From Utricularia gibba (lineage: Eukaryota > Streptophyta > Magnoliopsida > Lamiales > Lentibulariaceae): a DNA stretch of 64,000 nucleotides. This document shows, one piece after another, positions 33,371 to 45,149 of this stretch. The DNA is taken from the NCBI GenBank assembly GCA_002189035.1, contig NEEC01000021.1, forward strand, positions 1,364,001 to 1,428,000, in the 5' to 3' direction. A program made the translations under genes and the position numbers. The notes under the pieces were generated by a model, which saw only the letters and a list, made by a program, of their open reading frames with translations, was not told the DNA's origin and ran no database searches. Positions within the stretch are counted from its first letter, which is position 1, and every line of letters begins with the position of its first letter.

Positions 33371-34753
33371 TTTCACCGGCGAAGAAAAAAGACGAAGACT
33401 TTTCCCTTCAGGAAGAATCAAGAAAGCAACGCGAACGGAGAGAGAACATGTGTCTTGTATCACTTCACTGGGCAGGAAGGTAGATAAAAGGGGAAGAAAG
33501 CACCGCAATTACCATAATACCCTTCACGAATTTTTCATCGAATTTCATTAACTATTATATTAAAAAAATTGGTAAATAGTATCAACACGTTTCCAATGTG
33601 GTTGCTTCAATTTCAAATTAATATTTCTTGAAAAAAAATTGGAATTTAATGATGATTGCATGCGCATTTAGTTACTCCGACCAGGGATCCGGGATTCGGT
33701 CCGAACCAGCCAAAATCTGCATCCGATACAAACAAAACACCGTTGCAGAGTGAATTGACCATTTTGGTCCCCCAACCCAACCAAACAACAATGTTTCCTA
33801 TCCAATTATCCACTGACACCCGCAGGGACAAACGTGTCATTAAAACATGCCTTCCGACCCGACCCGGTTGATTTGTGTTCATGAACATAATTTGTAAAAT
33901 ATTTAAATAACTATTCTTTTATCTTGCTTTTTCAAAACTCTTAATGAACCAAAAGTTTCAAGATCTCGATATGAATCATTTTTACTACATAAGTTTTCTT
34001 TTAAATTTATTTTAATCATATTTATTAATAAAATATTATTCTAAACATATATGTATAAAGCCTATGTATTAAACAATACTATACTAATATATTTAAATAT
34101 AAATGATTTAAATATATTATTAATTAAACTATTCAACAAATGACCGTTGAATTGCTTGAAAATTACCAATGAAATTGAGAAGTCAGCCTTCTTAAAAAAT
34201 TGACTAATTTTGAAATGGGAAGGTACAGCATTATAATCCATAATTATGAATACATTATTATTTAAATGTGGAATAATAGGATCATAGTTTGAAAAAAAAA
34301 ATCAATGTTTATTCCCCGAAATTTCGGATTTCGGATTTCTTTCGAAATGAAATATTTCCAAAATCTATCAGAAAGTTCGTGTTTCGAATCACATTCAAAA
34401 TCCGAAATTTTTACGAAATTCAAACAGATAAACAACACCAAGGTCAAACCTTAGGAGGAAACTAGGGTTTGTGTCCACTCTATTATGGTTGAAAGTATTG
34501 AATGCCCTTCAAGGCAATCTTTCACCTTCCCATTCAAATAAACCGGGTTTTTTTTTTTTTTACATTTTCTTTTGTTTATGGCATTAAAATCAATCAGCCC
34601 GTTTTCAATATTATTGATCCATTATTTATAGGAAAAGGAACTTTAGGTTGAAGTGTTATTTATTAATGTATTTATAAGCATAAATGTGACTCACATAATG
34701 AAAACGTAGTATGGATAACATCATTTTAAACGTTTTTGCATTTCATATTGAAG

Positions 34754-34774
34754 TTTAGAGTTTAGGGTTTAAGG
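34754..34774 (+). repeat. Telomere-like 21-base motif, copy 2
   Basis: Contains TTTAGGGTTT and is the exact reverse complement of 18031-18051, 16.7 kb away. Confidence 0.6.
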
Positions 34775-35159
34775 TATGGATAAGACTTCAAACGTATATG
34801 TTTGAAGTATTTTATGTGTCATGTTGGTATTTCGGATTTGGGGTTTAAAGTTTGATTTTTATAAAATGGTAATATGGGTAAGATTCGTTTGTGGTGTATT
34901 TAGTATATTTAATTTTTTTAATTATATATTTTAGGATGAAATATGATTTACACATTTAAATTTAAAACACGTTTGATAAATGAATTTAAGTATTTTATTT
35001 TATTTTCAATAAAGAAGTATATAAAGTTTAAATTTATCAAATGTTAATGTTAAATTTAACTATTGATTTAATTGAAAATGACTTATCAAACACTCATATT
35101 AAATAAAATTTTCTCAAAATAAATCCAAAATCATGCACCAAACATCCCCAGTTTAACAT

Positions 35160-35520
35160 TTATAGCATATGAATTTTTGGGGACAATTTGGACATTTCCG
35201 TTGATTCTATGCAGACAACACCAAAATTAAGGTCATTTGGATTTGTTCTTACAGTTGAATGTCCGTGCAATTCCCTTCGTTCATGAATGTCGCCGGTTCT
35301 GCCAATTCCAAGTGCACAGATCCGAAAATGCTCTATCGAGGCGCTCGTGTCGTGGGTAACTGGTAACCGATGCAGTGAGGGTATCGGCCGATGCATTGGG
35401 CAGTGAATTGAGTAGAAATTGGTTTAACGAGAAGGAAGAAGACAGCAATGCACACGCCTCAGAGGAGCCAATTGAGGGGTGGGGAACACAGCGTGCTTTC
35501 ATTTTCGCATGATTCTGGGG
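35160..35520 (-). other. Unassigned GC-richer island with minus-strand open frames
   Basis: Two overlapping minus-strand frames (35160-35396, 78 codons; 35281-35502, 73 codons from an ATG). Neither resembles a known family. Composition is genic but there is no splice-supported continuation that I can follow. It may be a decayed exon. Confidence 0.25.
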
Positions 35521-37266
35521 AAGTTAATTGGTTTCAAGACTGTAGAAAGCAATCTACGCGAAAGCTGATGAGATATCCGAATGATTGCAAAAGTCCTCGT
35601 CATAAATGACACTTTTAAAATGAATCATGAGTCTGTCATCGCTTCAGTGTGTCTTGTTCGGTGTTTTTACTCTCATCTTTGAATGGGAGAACGGGATACA
35701 GCAGGCGGATATGGGTGGGAAATGGGAATGTTAATGAAGATTTGATTTTTTTTAAGAACTTTCTCTAATGGAGTTTTGTTGATGGGGCTGCGACTGATAC
35801 TATGTCGTTGTACTCAAAACACTGGGGCAGCGGAGCCAGCCCAAAACAACAGGCTATTCCCTACCAGCTCACATCTGCAGACAAAGTTTAACCGCCAAAA
35901 TTGAGAAAGGGGACAAATTTAAGCAGCAATTGGAAACCGAGTGAAGGAAAGGTTGTTTGTCGTATAAAGAACAGACTTGTATTATAACGACAGGGGTCTG
36001 GTTAAGGTAATCAACATTAGTTATCATACGTGTTTAAATAAAAGAATTCTTTTAATTTTATATGAAATTTTTTTTCAAAAATAAAAAAACGTAAAATCAT
36101 GTGAGTTGAATATTCGAAATGAACAATATTGTATACAATGAGTATAACTGATATTTGATATTAGAATTAAAATTAAGTATATGTCAATTGTGGGATGAGA
36201 TGGAATTTAATGAAAACCTCGAATATCTAAAAAAATGAAGAATATGATACTATGAATCTTATTATGACATTTTATATTAATTACAAATGAGAAAAAATAT
36301 GATTAAATAGAAAAATACTCTTAATTTTATATAATGATTTTTTAAAAAATTATTTAAAATATAAAATTATGAAAATTAAATATTCGTTGATGGGTACATA
36401 TGCTGCATTGAACCACTTCACTCTTTTCATTCTCTATTTGGTCCTTGATTGAGTGAAGGATTTGGGAAATCTGGTACGTACTTTGCGTGCAAGAAAAAGT
36501 TAACCTTAGTATCGTTCCTGCCCGAAGATTGGGTAATGTTTCGCTCGGTGTTAGCGGGTGTTGTAGTTTGCTTTCTAGAGACCACGCTACATGGATAGAG
36601 ATTCGATTCATGGTTTCTTTGACTATGCACCTCTTTTTGTATGCGATTTCTGGCTCAACTGAAGGCTGACTCGTAGTTTCTTTTGAATTGAATTCTTCAG
36701 TCTTCTCACTGTGAAGCGAAAACTGAAACAGAGATTGCAGTTTCGTGAAATGTCTTTGTATGGATGCAGATATATCCTCCCCCGACGGAAATCTTTGCTG
36801 CTAATAGTCAGATAAAGAGCAAGGAGCTTGGATACATGCTCTGATTTTAGTGAAAAAATTGTTTCCCTTTGAGGAAACACGCTATAAATGCTCCACTTTT
36901 GAAGTTGTCAGTGTGAACTGAAAGGCTGAAGCAGCGTTAGCTCAAGCTCAAGGATGTTGTTGGCGATTGGCCCCCTGTCAAAGAGTCTGAGATCATGCCT
37001 GTACACTACTACTAGAAACTTGATTTTAATTTGATGGGTGTTTGATTTTCTCTGTGATGGTCGAGTGGCAGTGCTGAATCTCTGAAGACCCCTACTCGGA
37101 TCATGAATTTTAGATGGAAACAGCATGCAAGTTGCTTGTCTGATTGATTTTTGTCCATATAACCTGTAAACAGGCAGCGATCACCATTACTGCTTGTCAT
37201 GTTAGTTGCAGTTCTCTCAAGATTCTTCCTGGAGCCTGAAGTTTCAAGACATGGAGAGTAGATGAG

Positions 37267-37441
37267 ATGAGGGAAGACACTGCAGGAGGATGGTTTGTTG
37301 ATCAAAATATGGATTCTGGATTAGGAGGTTTGTGCAATGTGGATGATGAGGTGATACCAGAGAGTCAAACAGGTAACAAGGCAAAGGCAGAGATGAACTC
37401 AGTGGCCCTTGAAGGCGTTTATCCAATGGAAAAGGAAAACA
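37267..37441 (+). other. Possible orphan exon, unassigned
   Basis: An ATG-started frame, rich in acidic and amide residues (FVDQNMDSGLGGLCNVDDEV), runs up to a plausible donor at ATTG/GTAAGA near 37445. The amino-acid mix looks like a real protein, but I found no partner exons and no family match. A gene fragment is the simplest reading. Confidence 0.25.
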
Positions 37442-37983
37442 TTGGTAAGAACCTTACACTCATTTGCCTTCCTCGGTTCCTGTCTAGCTTAAGGATGATG
37501 GAAAGAACATAGTATATCCTATTTTATTTAGATTCACATATATTTATTATGATTTTATGATTTTTTATATAAAATTAAAATGATATTTTAAAAAAATATT
37601 TATATAAAATTAAAGAAAACTTATATATATAAACTATCACCCCTACTTACACTCTTTTTTTATATGAGCCTCTTTATATTCTTCATTATTTTAGCTATTT
37701 AGTGTCGTGGTTGAGTCTGTATGTGTGAGTGTTGACATCATTCAACTAACAGTTTCAAATTATGTAATTTTATAAATATTCTAAAAATTCGAAATAATTT
37801 TGTAAAATTAAATGAATAATTATAATAATAATGTATTTTGCCACGACCCCACGACATCTACATAGAAACAAATTGTCTGAATAAATCTAAAAGGAGAAGG
37901 ATCGGGATATGCTCCGTACAGTGGCCACGTGGAAGCGTATTATTATTACAAACAACGAACGCTGTTAGCCAGACAAAACACTC

Positions 37984-38907
37984 TCAGTAGTCCTCCGGAG
38001 CCAGAGGCTGGTGTTGAGCGCGAGGCACCTCCGCCGGCTCTATGATCCCGAACTCGTACACCAGTCCTCCGATGGCCGCGCCGATGAACGGCCCCACCCA
38101 ATAGATCCAATGGTCTCTCCATCGCCACCCCACCAGCGCCGGCCCGAACGACCGCGCCGGATTCATGGACGCCCCCTCGAACGCCCCGCCGGCGAGAATG
38201 TTCGCACCGAAGATGAAGGCTATTGCCAGTGGCGCGATCGTGCCCAAACTCCCCGCTTGGGGTCGATCGACGTCGCGAAGACGGTGTACACGAGCCCGAA
38301 CGTCAGAACCACTTCCATAAGGAGGGCGTTCACCACTCCCTCTCCACTCCCCACCGCCAAACCGATCGGCCTCTGCCCACAAGAAGAAACGATCATTTTA
38401 TGAAGATTTGCAGAGGTGGATGAGGAAAGCAAGCTCTAACCGTGCCGCCGGTCGCGAGTCGGAGGAGAAGAGTAGCTACCACGGCGCCAAGGAGCTGGGC
38501 AACCCAATAATAAATAGCGCGGAGCAAAGAAATCCTTCCTCCGACGAGTGCGCCGAGAGTGACGGCCGGATTCACGTGTCCGCCAGAGACGTTCATGCTC
38601 GACGCCACGGCAGCGAACAGGGCTAGCGCAGAAGCCAGCGCCTGCAACACAAGACTGGACGCGCTGAACCCCTTCTCCGTGTAAATCCTATCTGCAAATG
38701 CAGAAACACCCAATACAAGAAAATGGGTTCATTGCTCACAACAAGAGATCAAACCCAAAACGGCAACGGCAACTCACCCAGCGCGAGAATGGAGCCCTCG
38801 GCGGCGAACACGAAGATGAAAGTCGAGAAGAATTCAGTAAGCGTGGCTCTAAGCGAATCGGGGTGAGTGGCTTCTTCCCCTCTACCGAAAGCATATCTGC
38901 GAGGCAT
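37984..38907 (-). pseudogene. Tonoplast intrinsic protein (TIP3-like aquaporin) with a one-base frameshift
   Basis: Three exons: about 38907-38778, 38691-38441 and 38372-37984. The product starts [20 protein letters not shown] and ends QPLAPEDY, both typical of seed alpha-TIP (TIP3). Both NPA boxes are present ([10 protein letters not shown] and [13 protein letters not shown]), as are six membrane spans. In exon 3 the frame slips at the run CCCC on the plus strand (38251-38254): the protein reads IDPKRG in one frame and [12 protein letters not shown] in the next. One extra base restores the family sequence, so either the sequence is wrong here or the gene is newly broken. The helix-2 selectivity-filter His of TIPs is replaced by Ser (ALASALALF where the family has AHALALF). 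Water, glycerol or H2O2 transport at the vacuole is the family role. Confidence 0.85.
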
Positions 38908-39035
38908 TTTTTCCCTTCTTTTCTTTCAACTTTCTGAGTTTTTCTGCTTCTGCTTCACCTTCTGTTGTATAAAGAAACAGGGAGAAGAAGAGATATGGTT
39001 GAAGAATGGGGGAAGAAGACACATGGTAAATCCAC

Positions 39036-39055
39036 TGCATGAACTACGCCACGTA
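39036..39055 (-). promoter_or_regulatory. RY element and ABRE upstream of the TIP gene
   Basis: Read on the minus strand: TACGTGGC (39055-39048, ABRE core ACGTGGC), then six bases, then CATGCA (39041-39036, the RY core). They lie 130-150 bases upstream of the TIP ATG. RY boxes bind ABI3/FUS3-type B3 factors and ABREs bind ABI5-type bZIPs, a pairing usual in seed-storage and alpha-TIP promoters. This supports the TIP3 call. Confidence 0.55.
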
Positions 39056-39109
39056 GCCTTCTGCGCTGGCAGATTGACGCATCCAATGAAAATTCAACTC
39101 CGCTTGCCC

Positions 39110-39480
39110 AACATTAATAATTTATTTAAAAAAGCACTAATCAATTTTAATATATATAAAATACATTTAAAATGATATTATATTTAATAAATATATTTAT
39201 CACAGGTCCTTTCGAATTCAATCCAGGCCTAATTATGAGGCCGAGGAGGTGAGTGATAAATGAGGTAACTTTTTGATGTAGTATTTGTTGAAATTAATCT
39301 TTTCTAATTTGATTAGAAAAGATTAGATTTAATTAATTATTAATTTTTTTATAGATTTAATCATTTTAATTTTAAATTATAATATAATATTATTTGTTTT
39401 AATATTTCTCTTTAAATCGAAATAATTTTAATTTGTTTTTTTTGTGATTGTAGATAATATTAATATTATAAATTAAACTA
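39110..39480. other. AT-rich intergenic sequence
   Basis: AT-rich DNA between the TIP promoter and the tandem duplication that follows. Nothing recognised. Confidence 0.6.
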
Positions 39481-39489
39481 ATTTTCATT

Positions 39490-39960
39490 ATTCAAATCTA
39501 ATGTATTTTTTTTGTTTTTTAATTGAAATTTATCATAATCATTCAAGTTGTATTGCAAGACAAATGTTTTGATATGATATTAAAATTAAGTATACGATGA
39601 GATCTAGTGAGCATATATAAATCTTAAGTATATAATAAACGTTTATCATATTAAAAAAATAAATTGAATCCATGAGTAGTGATATGTAATTTTATTATGT
39701 AATTTTATCATATAATCAGATTGATCTGATTTTTATTGTTTAAACATAATGTATCTTCTTATTTTTTTAATTGAAATTTATCTTAATCATTCAAGTTATA
39801 TAGTAAGACAAATGTTTTGATATGATATTGGAATTAAGGATCCAATAATATCTAATGAACACATATAAATTTCAATTACACAATAAACGTTTACCATATT
39901 AAAAAAATTAAATTGAATCCATGATTAGTGATATATAATTTTATTATTTAATTTTAAAAT
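39490..39960 (+). repeat. Imperfect tandem duplication, period about 248 bases
   Basis: AATTGAAATTTATC begins at 39521 and again at 39769. The similarity continues with CAAATGTTTTGATATGATAT, then AATAAACGTTTA, then AAATTGAATCCATGA and the following TAGTGATAT in both copies. The copies have diverged noticeably. It is non-coding and AT-rich, upstream of the beta-galactosidase gene. Confidence 0.8.
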
Positions 39961-40020
39961 AAGATGTAATTATTTGTAGTATTAAATGCCTCTCCGCGTT
40001 CATGCCCAGCTGTCTTCAAG

Positions 40021-40070
40021 CGAACTCGAGCTCGAGCTCGAACTCTGCAAGAGCCAGGCATTGCATATAT
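40021..40070 (+). promoter_or_regulatory. Core promoter of the beta-galactosidase gene with a CTCGAG repeat
   Basis: CTCGAG/AGCTCG words repeat at 40021-40045, forming overlapping palindromes. A TATA-like CATATATA follows at about 40062, some 60 bases before the first ATG (40128). Confidence 0.45.
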
Positions 40071-40127
40071 ACCCAATGGGAGCCAAGCGAAGAAGATGCG
40101 TGAAGAAGGTTCTCCGCCGCCTCATTC

Positions 40128-43100
40128 ATGTTCATGGCGCGATCTCTTATTCTCCTTTTCTTCTTCTTGCTCCTTTCTCCATCTTCGGCTCACAATGTAT
40201 CATACGACTCGCGCTCCCTCATCATCGACGGCCGCCGCAAACTCCTCATCTCCGCGGCTGTTCACTACCCTCGCAGCGTTCCAGAAGTCCTTGCTCTCTC
40301 CTCGCTTCCTTTTGTTTTGTTTAACTGTAAAATGTGCTGTGATTTGGTTGATTGGGGGCTGTAGATGTGGCCGGGGCTTGTGCGGCTGGCGAAAGAAGGA
40401 GGCGCCGATGTGATTGAGACCTATGTGTTCTGGAATGGGCATGAACCCTCGCCTGACAATGTAATCTACTCAACCCACACTCCGCTGGAGTATCATTTCT
40501 TTTTTTCGATTTCTGGGAATTTATCGATTTCTTTTGTAGTTTTACTTCCGAGGAAGATATGATCTTGTCAAATTTTGCAAGATTGTACAGCAGTCAGGCA
40601 TGCATATGATTCTCCGCATCGGTCCATTTATTGCTGCCGAGTGGAACTACGGGTGAGCATTTAGTAGAGTTGTGCGTGTATTGAGTAAATCATGTTTTTA
40701 ACAGGTAGATGATGTTCCGTGCAGAGGCATACCTGTGTGGTTGCATTATGTAAAGGGAGCTGTTTTCAGAACCGACAATGAGCCATTCAAGGTTTGAGGT
40801 TTCATTCGAAAGAATAGATGGTTTCTTTCCCCCCTTACTTTCGTTTTGTCTTGACTGATTGTTAGAATTCCAGTTTCATATGAAAAAGTTCGTAACATAC
40901 GTCGTAAATATGATGAAGAGCGAGAAGCTTTTTGCATCACAGGGAGGTCCAATTATCTTGTCACAGGTGAATTTCTACTCCTTTTTAATTTTCCACAAGT
41001 TCCTCCATCGCTGATTATTAAACGGATATGGGAATATTTATCATTGATATCGTATTTTGAAGGTGGAAAACGAGTATGGGAATTATGAAGCTGCTTATGG
41101 CGAAAGCGGAAAAAGCTACGTCAAGTGGGCTGCTGGAATTGCTGTTTCTCAGAATACAAATGTACCTTGGATCATGTGCCAACAATATGATCCTCCATCT
41201 ACAGTTGTAAGCATTCATATCTCATTTTCTTTTCTATCCTTTGGTAAACCACTTTGAACAATGAAGGGCTGTTACCCTTTTGGCGAAGACAGTTACTAGT
41301 GCTTGGGCAATGTTTTTAATGCGCCCCCATAAACTCTCACACGCCTTTTTCTATTGCTGAAATTGACAGCCGTTTCTTGTGGAGTTCCTCCTTTCACTTT
41401 TTGATGTCCAATAGTAATTAATTATCCAGCTTTGAGCGCATGCATTGCCTATGACAGGACTTTAGACTTCTGTTCTTATTTTAGATCGACACTTGCAATT
41501 CTTTCTACTGCGATCAGTTCACGCCAATATCTCCACAAAAGCCTAAAATTTGGACAGAAAACTGGCCTGGATGGTATTATGTTCACAAAATTCAGTTCCT
41601 CTGATTGTGTTTTTGAATTAATCTAGTTAACGGATTCTTAGTGATATTATCAAGATATTCTTTTAGGTTCACAACATTTGGGGCTAGTCATCCTCACAGG
41701 CCTCCAGAGGATGTTGCATTCTCGGTGGCACGGTTTTTCCAGAAAGGAGGAAGCCTACAGAATTATTATATGGTAGCCATTGCTGTAGGAACACGGCAGA
41801 AGTTTATGATGTTTTATGCCTCAAAAAATGTTTTTTTTTCCCTTTTATCTTCTCAGCTTCTTCTCTTTACAGTACCATGGTGGGACAAATTTTGGGCGCA
41901 CATCCGGTGGACCCTTTATTACTACGAGTTATGATTATGATGCGCCAATTGATGAATATGGCAAGTATTGTACTCATGCTTAAGCTATGCTTGTTGGAAC
42001 TTTTCAAAAAACTATGAACCTTAAGACTCTGTAAACGCTTTGGTTTGCAGGATTGGCTAGATTTCCGAAGTGGGGGCATCTAAAAGAGCTTCACAGATCA
42101 ATAAAATTATGCGAGCATGCATTGCTGTATGGTGAACACAGCTTCTTGTCTTTAGGCCCATCAATTGAGGTTGATATGGTGCCTTTTATCATTAATCCTT
42201 GATTCTCTTCATAATTCCAGAGCATATGCTTGGTTGTTAAAGGTGCTAATCTGTTTTTGTAGGCTGATGTGTATCAAGCTCCATCCGGAGCCTGTGCTGC
42301 CTTCATTTCTAACACAGATGCCAGGAATGATAAGTCAGTGGTGTTTCATAATACATCACATTATATTCCTGCATGGTCTGTTAGCATTCTGCCAGAGTGC
42401 AGAAGTGTTGCCTTCAATACCGCAAGGGTAAGAATCGTCTTTTACTGCAAATGTCAGTTTAGAATTGTAAATAGGCCTGAATATCTCTATTCCGCACTAT
42501 CTAACAGGTTGGTTCCCAGACACACATTGTAGAAATGACTCCAACAGCTTTACAGTCATCCCCTCAATTACAAGAAAAAAGCTTGAGGGGTCTTCAGTGG
42601 CATGTATACGAGGAGAAGGCTGGCATATGGGGGGCTGCAGACCTGATAACAAATCACTTGGTGGATCACATTAACACCACAAGGGATACTACAGATTACT
42701 TGTGGTATTCAACGAGGTTTGTCTTTGAATTTTTATTCCATTGTAACTTTTATCATGTGTTCTACAAGGTATCACTTTCTACTAGATTGAATTCGATTTG
42801 AATGTGCCGTGGAGACTTAAGAATCTTCTTTCTTGATAGCTTCCTTGTCGACAAAAGTGAAGTCTTGCACATAAACGCTCGGAAACCATTGCTTGTGATC
42901 GAATCAAAAGGGCATGCTATACATGTTTTTGTCAATGAGAAGCTTGAAGGTCTTCCCATCTCTTGTAATTTTATAGATTGTGACATGTCTGATACAAAAT
43001 CATAGTATCTACTTAATCCATTGATGCATCTGACTCGTGGTTTTCAGCGAGTGCCTCTGGCAATGGGTCTGAGTCACAGTTCAGAGTTGAAGCACCCCTA

Positions 43101-44550
43101 TCTCTGAAGGCCGGGAAAAATGCCATTGCCTTGCTAAGCATGACTGTTGGTCTTCAGGTACCTTAGTCTCTCTTTGTAATTTCTTTTAAAAAAACTATTA
43201 TAATGGCAATGAATGGTTCTGGATCTCCCTATTCTAGACCGCAGGACCATTTTATGAATGGATTGGAGCTGGTCCTACAAGTGTCAGAATAGTGGGGATG
43301 AAGAATGGCACTATGGACCTGTCTACTTACCCATGGTCCTACAAGGTTTAACATGACTTTTCATTCTCTAATCTCTTTTTACCCATTGCAAGAAGATAGT
43401 TTTCCGCAGATTTCATAACTTCAAACTTCATAATTTTTCTGGTAAGATTGGACTGCAAGGAGAAAACTTGAACATATATGATTCGCAACATTCATCCTCT
43501 GTTCACTGGAGTTTGGTTTCAGATCCACCCAAACAACAGCCCCTAACATGGTACAAGGTAGAACTTTGGAATATTTACCATGCTGATCATCTTTTCTCGA
43601 GTTTACTGCTTATGGATGCCGCTGCTATAAATCCTTGCAGGCTGTAGTGGATTCTCCACCAGGGAAAGAACCTGTTGGACTGGACATGAATCACATGGGG
43701 AAAGGCCTTGCTTGGTTAAATGGAAATGAGATCGGAAGATACTGGCCTCGAAAAGCAAAGCTTGAAAATTGTGTCTCGCACTGTGACTACAGAGGAAAAT
43801 TTTTCCCTGACAAATGCAACTCGGGTTGCAGAAAACCAACACAAAGATGGTAATTTTCTGGATGACATCCCTTGCTACAACTGCTATGCGTGCAGGAAAT
43901 TCATGCCTTTCATCTAGTGTCGTTAACATCAAACTGCTGCGATGTTCTTATTTGGTTCTGTGGACAGGTACCATGTTCCAAGGTCTTGGTTCAAGCCATC
44001 AGGAAACATCTTGGTGATATTTGAGGAAAAAGGTGGAGATCCAACTAAAATTCAGTTCGCAACCCGTAGAATCTCGAGTGTTTGCGCCCGCATATCTGAA
44101 GATCATCCTTCATTCAACAACAAAGCCTCTCTCAGGTTGACGTGCCCAATGAGCACCAAAATTTCAAGCATCAAATTCGCCAGCTATGGCGATCCTGTAG
44201 GAAACTGCGGATCATATGCTGTTGGGAAGTGCCATGATCCATCCTCCATGGCCACCCTCCAAAAGGTAAACCAATTCTAAAACATCTCAGTTTTTATGCC
44301 TTCATTCTCTTGAATCAGTGAACTGTGAATCAATCCAGCATCACTAAAGAACCGCCCTGCGGTTCAATTCGATTCGCCATTCGACATCTTTGTGTCCACA
44401 AAACTCATGAGTTTTTGCTTGCTGCCATGGTGTGAACAGATTTGCTTGAATATGAACGACTGCAAAGTGCATCTGGGGAAGAAGAACTTCCACATGGACG
44501 AATGCCCTGGAACAAAGAAGACGCTGGCAGTCGAGGTTTTGTGCACCTGA
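40128..44550 (+). CDS. Beta-galactosidase, GH35 (BGAL10-like) with C-terminal SUEL-type lectin domain
   Basis: About 18 exons. ATGs at 40128 and 40134 are both possible starts; either gives a signal peptide ([19 protein letters not shown]). The catalytic domain carries [10 protein letters not shown], the acid/base Glu in ILSQVENEYG and the nucleophile Glu in IWTENWPGW, plus the [15 protein letters not shown] block. The order of segments follows Arabidopsis BGAL10 (EAFLARWNYG-type [52 protein letters not shown]). BGAL10 trims galactose from xyloglucan in the cell wall. The last two exons add a Cys-rich SUEL/galactose-binding-lectin-like domain ([20 protein letters not shown] ... [15 protein letters not shown]), which Arabidopsis BGAL10 lacks as I remember it. 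Splice phases are consistent and the gene looks intact. Confidence 0.92.
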
Positions 44551-45149
44551 AGCCGATCAAAAAGGGAAGCTTGCGAGTGTCTTATTATTACCATGCCCTT
44601 CATGTACCACTCGTTGTTAGAAAGGAAGTTGTAGCTATGTAATATTACCATTCCCTTCCTTTAATCGGTTTTCAGCAACTTATCGATTAACCAAAAATTC
44701 GATTATTTTTAAGAAATTATAAAGCCTTAAATTTTATTTCATTAAATATTTCTCCCAAATTATTTGTTTATAAATTATATCAAAAAGAATTTAATTTCGT
44801 AAATTGGATAACTTTTGTGGGTCCACTCGGGTCGGGTTGTAATCCAAAACCCTACCCAAATATTTTACATTGGAAATTGACATTGAACCGGAAATCTGAG
44901 CCGGAGAAATTCGCTGCTTTCTGGGTTGGCTCCTGCAGTTCCCTCTGTTTACAGGTATTTCTCTGAAGTGGATGATGTCTCCAGAGTAAGATGTTATATT
45001 TCGCTGCTACGCTTCGAGATCGGACAAGGATTTATGCTTTCTGTTTTGTATATGTGTAGTGTTTTTAGATGCATAACCTTGACCGTCAATCCTGATTACT
45101 GATGCCGAGTCTTTGATGCATTGTGGGATTCAGGAGGTTTTCTTTCGAT
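44551..45149. other. Intergenic region and leader of golgin candidate 6
   Basis: BGAL 3' UTR, about 150 bases of AT-rich DNA, then a GC-richer leader from about 44880. The leader probably contains an intron before the ATG at 45150. Confidence 0.5.

Larger units (their letters stand above)
33509..37983. other. Gene-poor intergenic region
   Basis: Mostly AT-rich. It holds the two unassigned islands and the telomere-like motif listed separately, plus a patch of ATTTCGGAT/CCGAAAT words at 34315-34410 that can pair with one another. No gene I can support. Confidence 0.5.

Noticed and set aside
33026-33551. Plus-strand frames of 63-153 codons opposite the C2H2-related gene
   Set aside because: Antisense shadows; conserved family motifs are on the minus strand.
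37520-37630. AT-rich segment with self-complementary words, considered as a MITE
   Set aside because: No clear terminal inverted repeats or TA/TTA target duplication could be defined.
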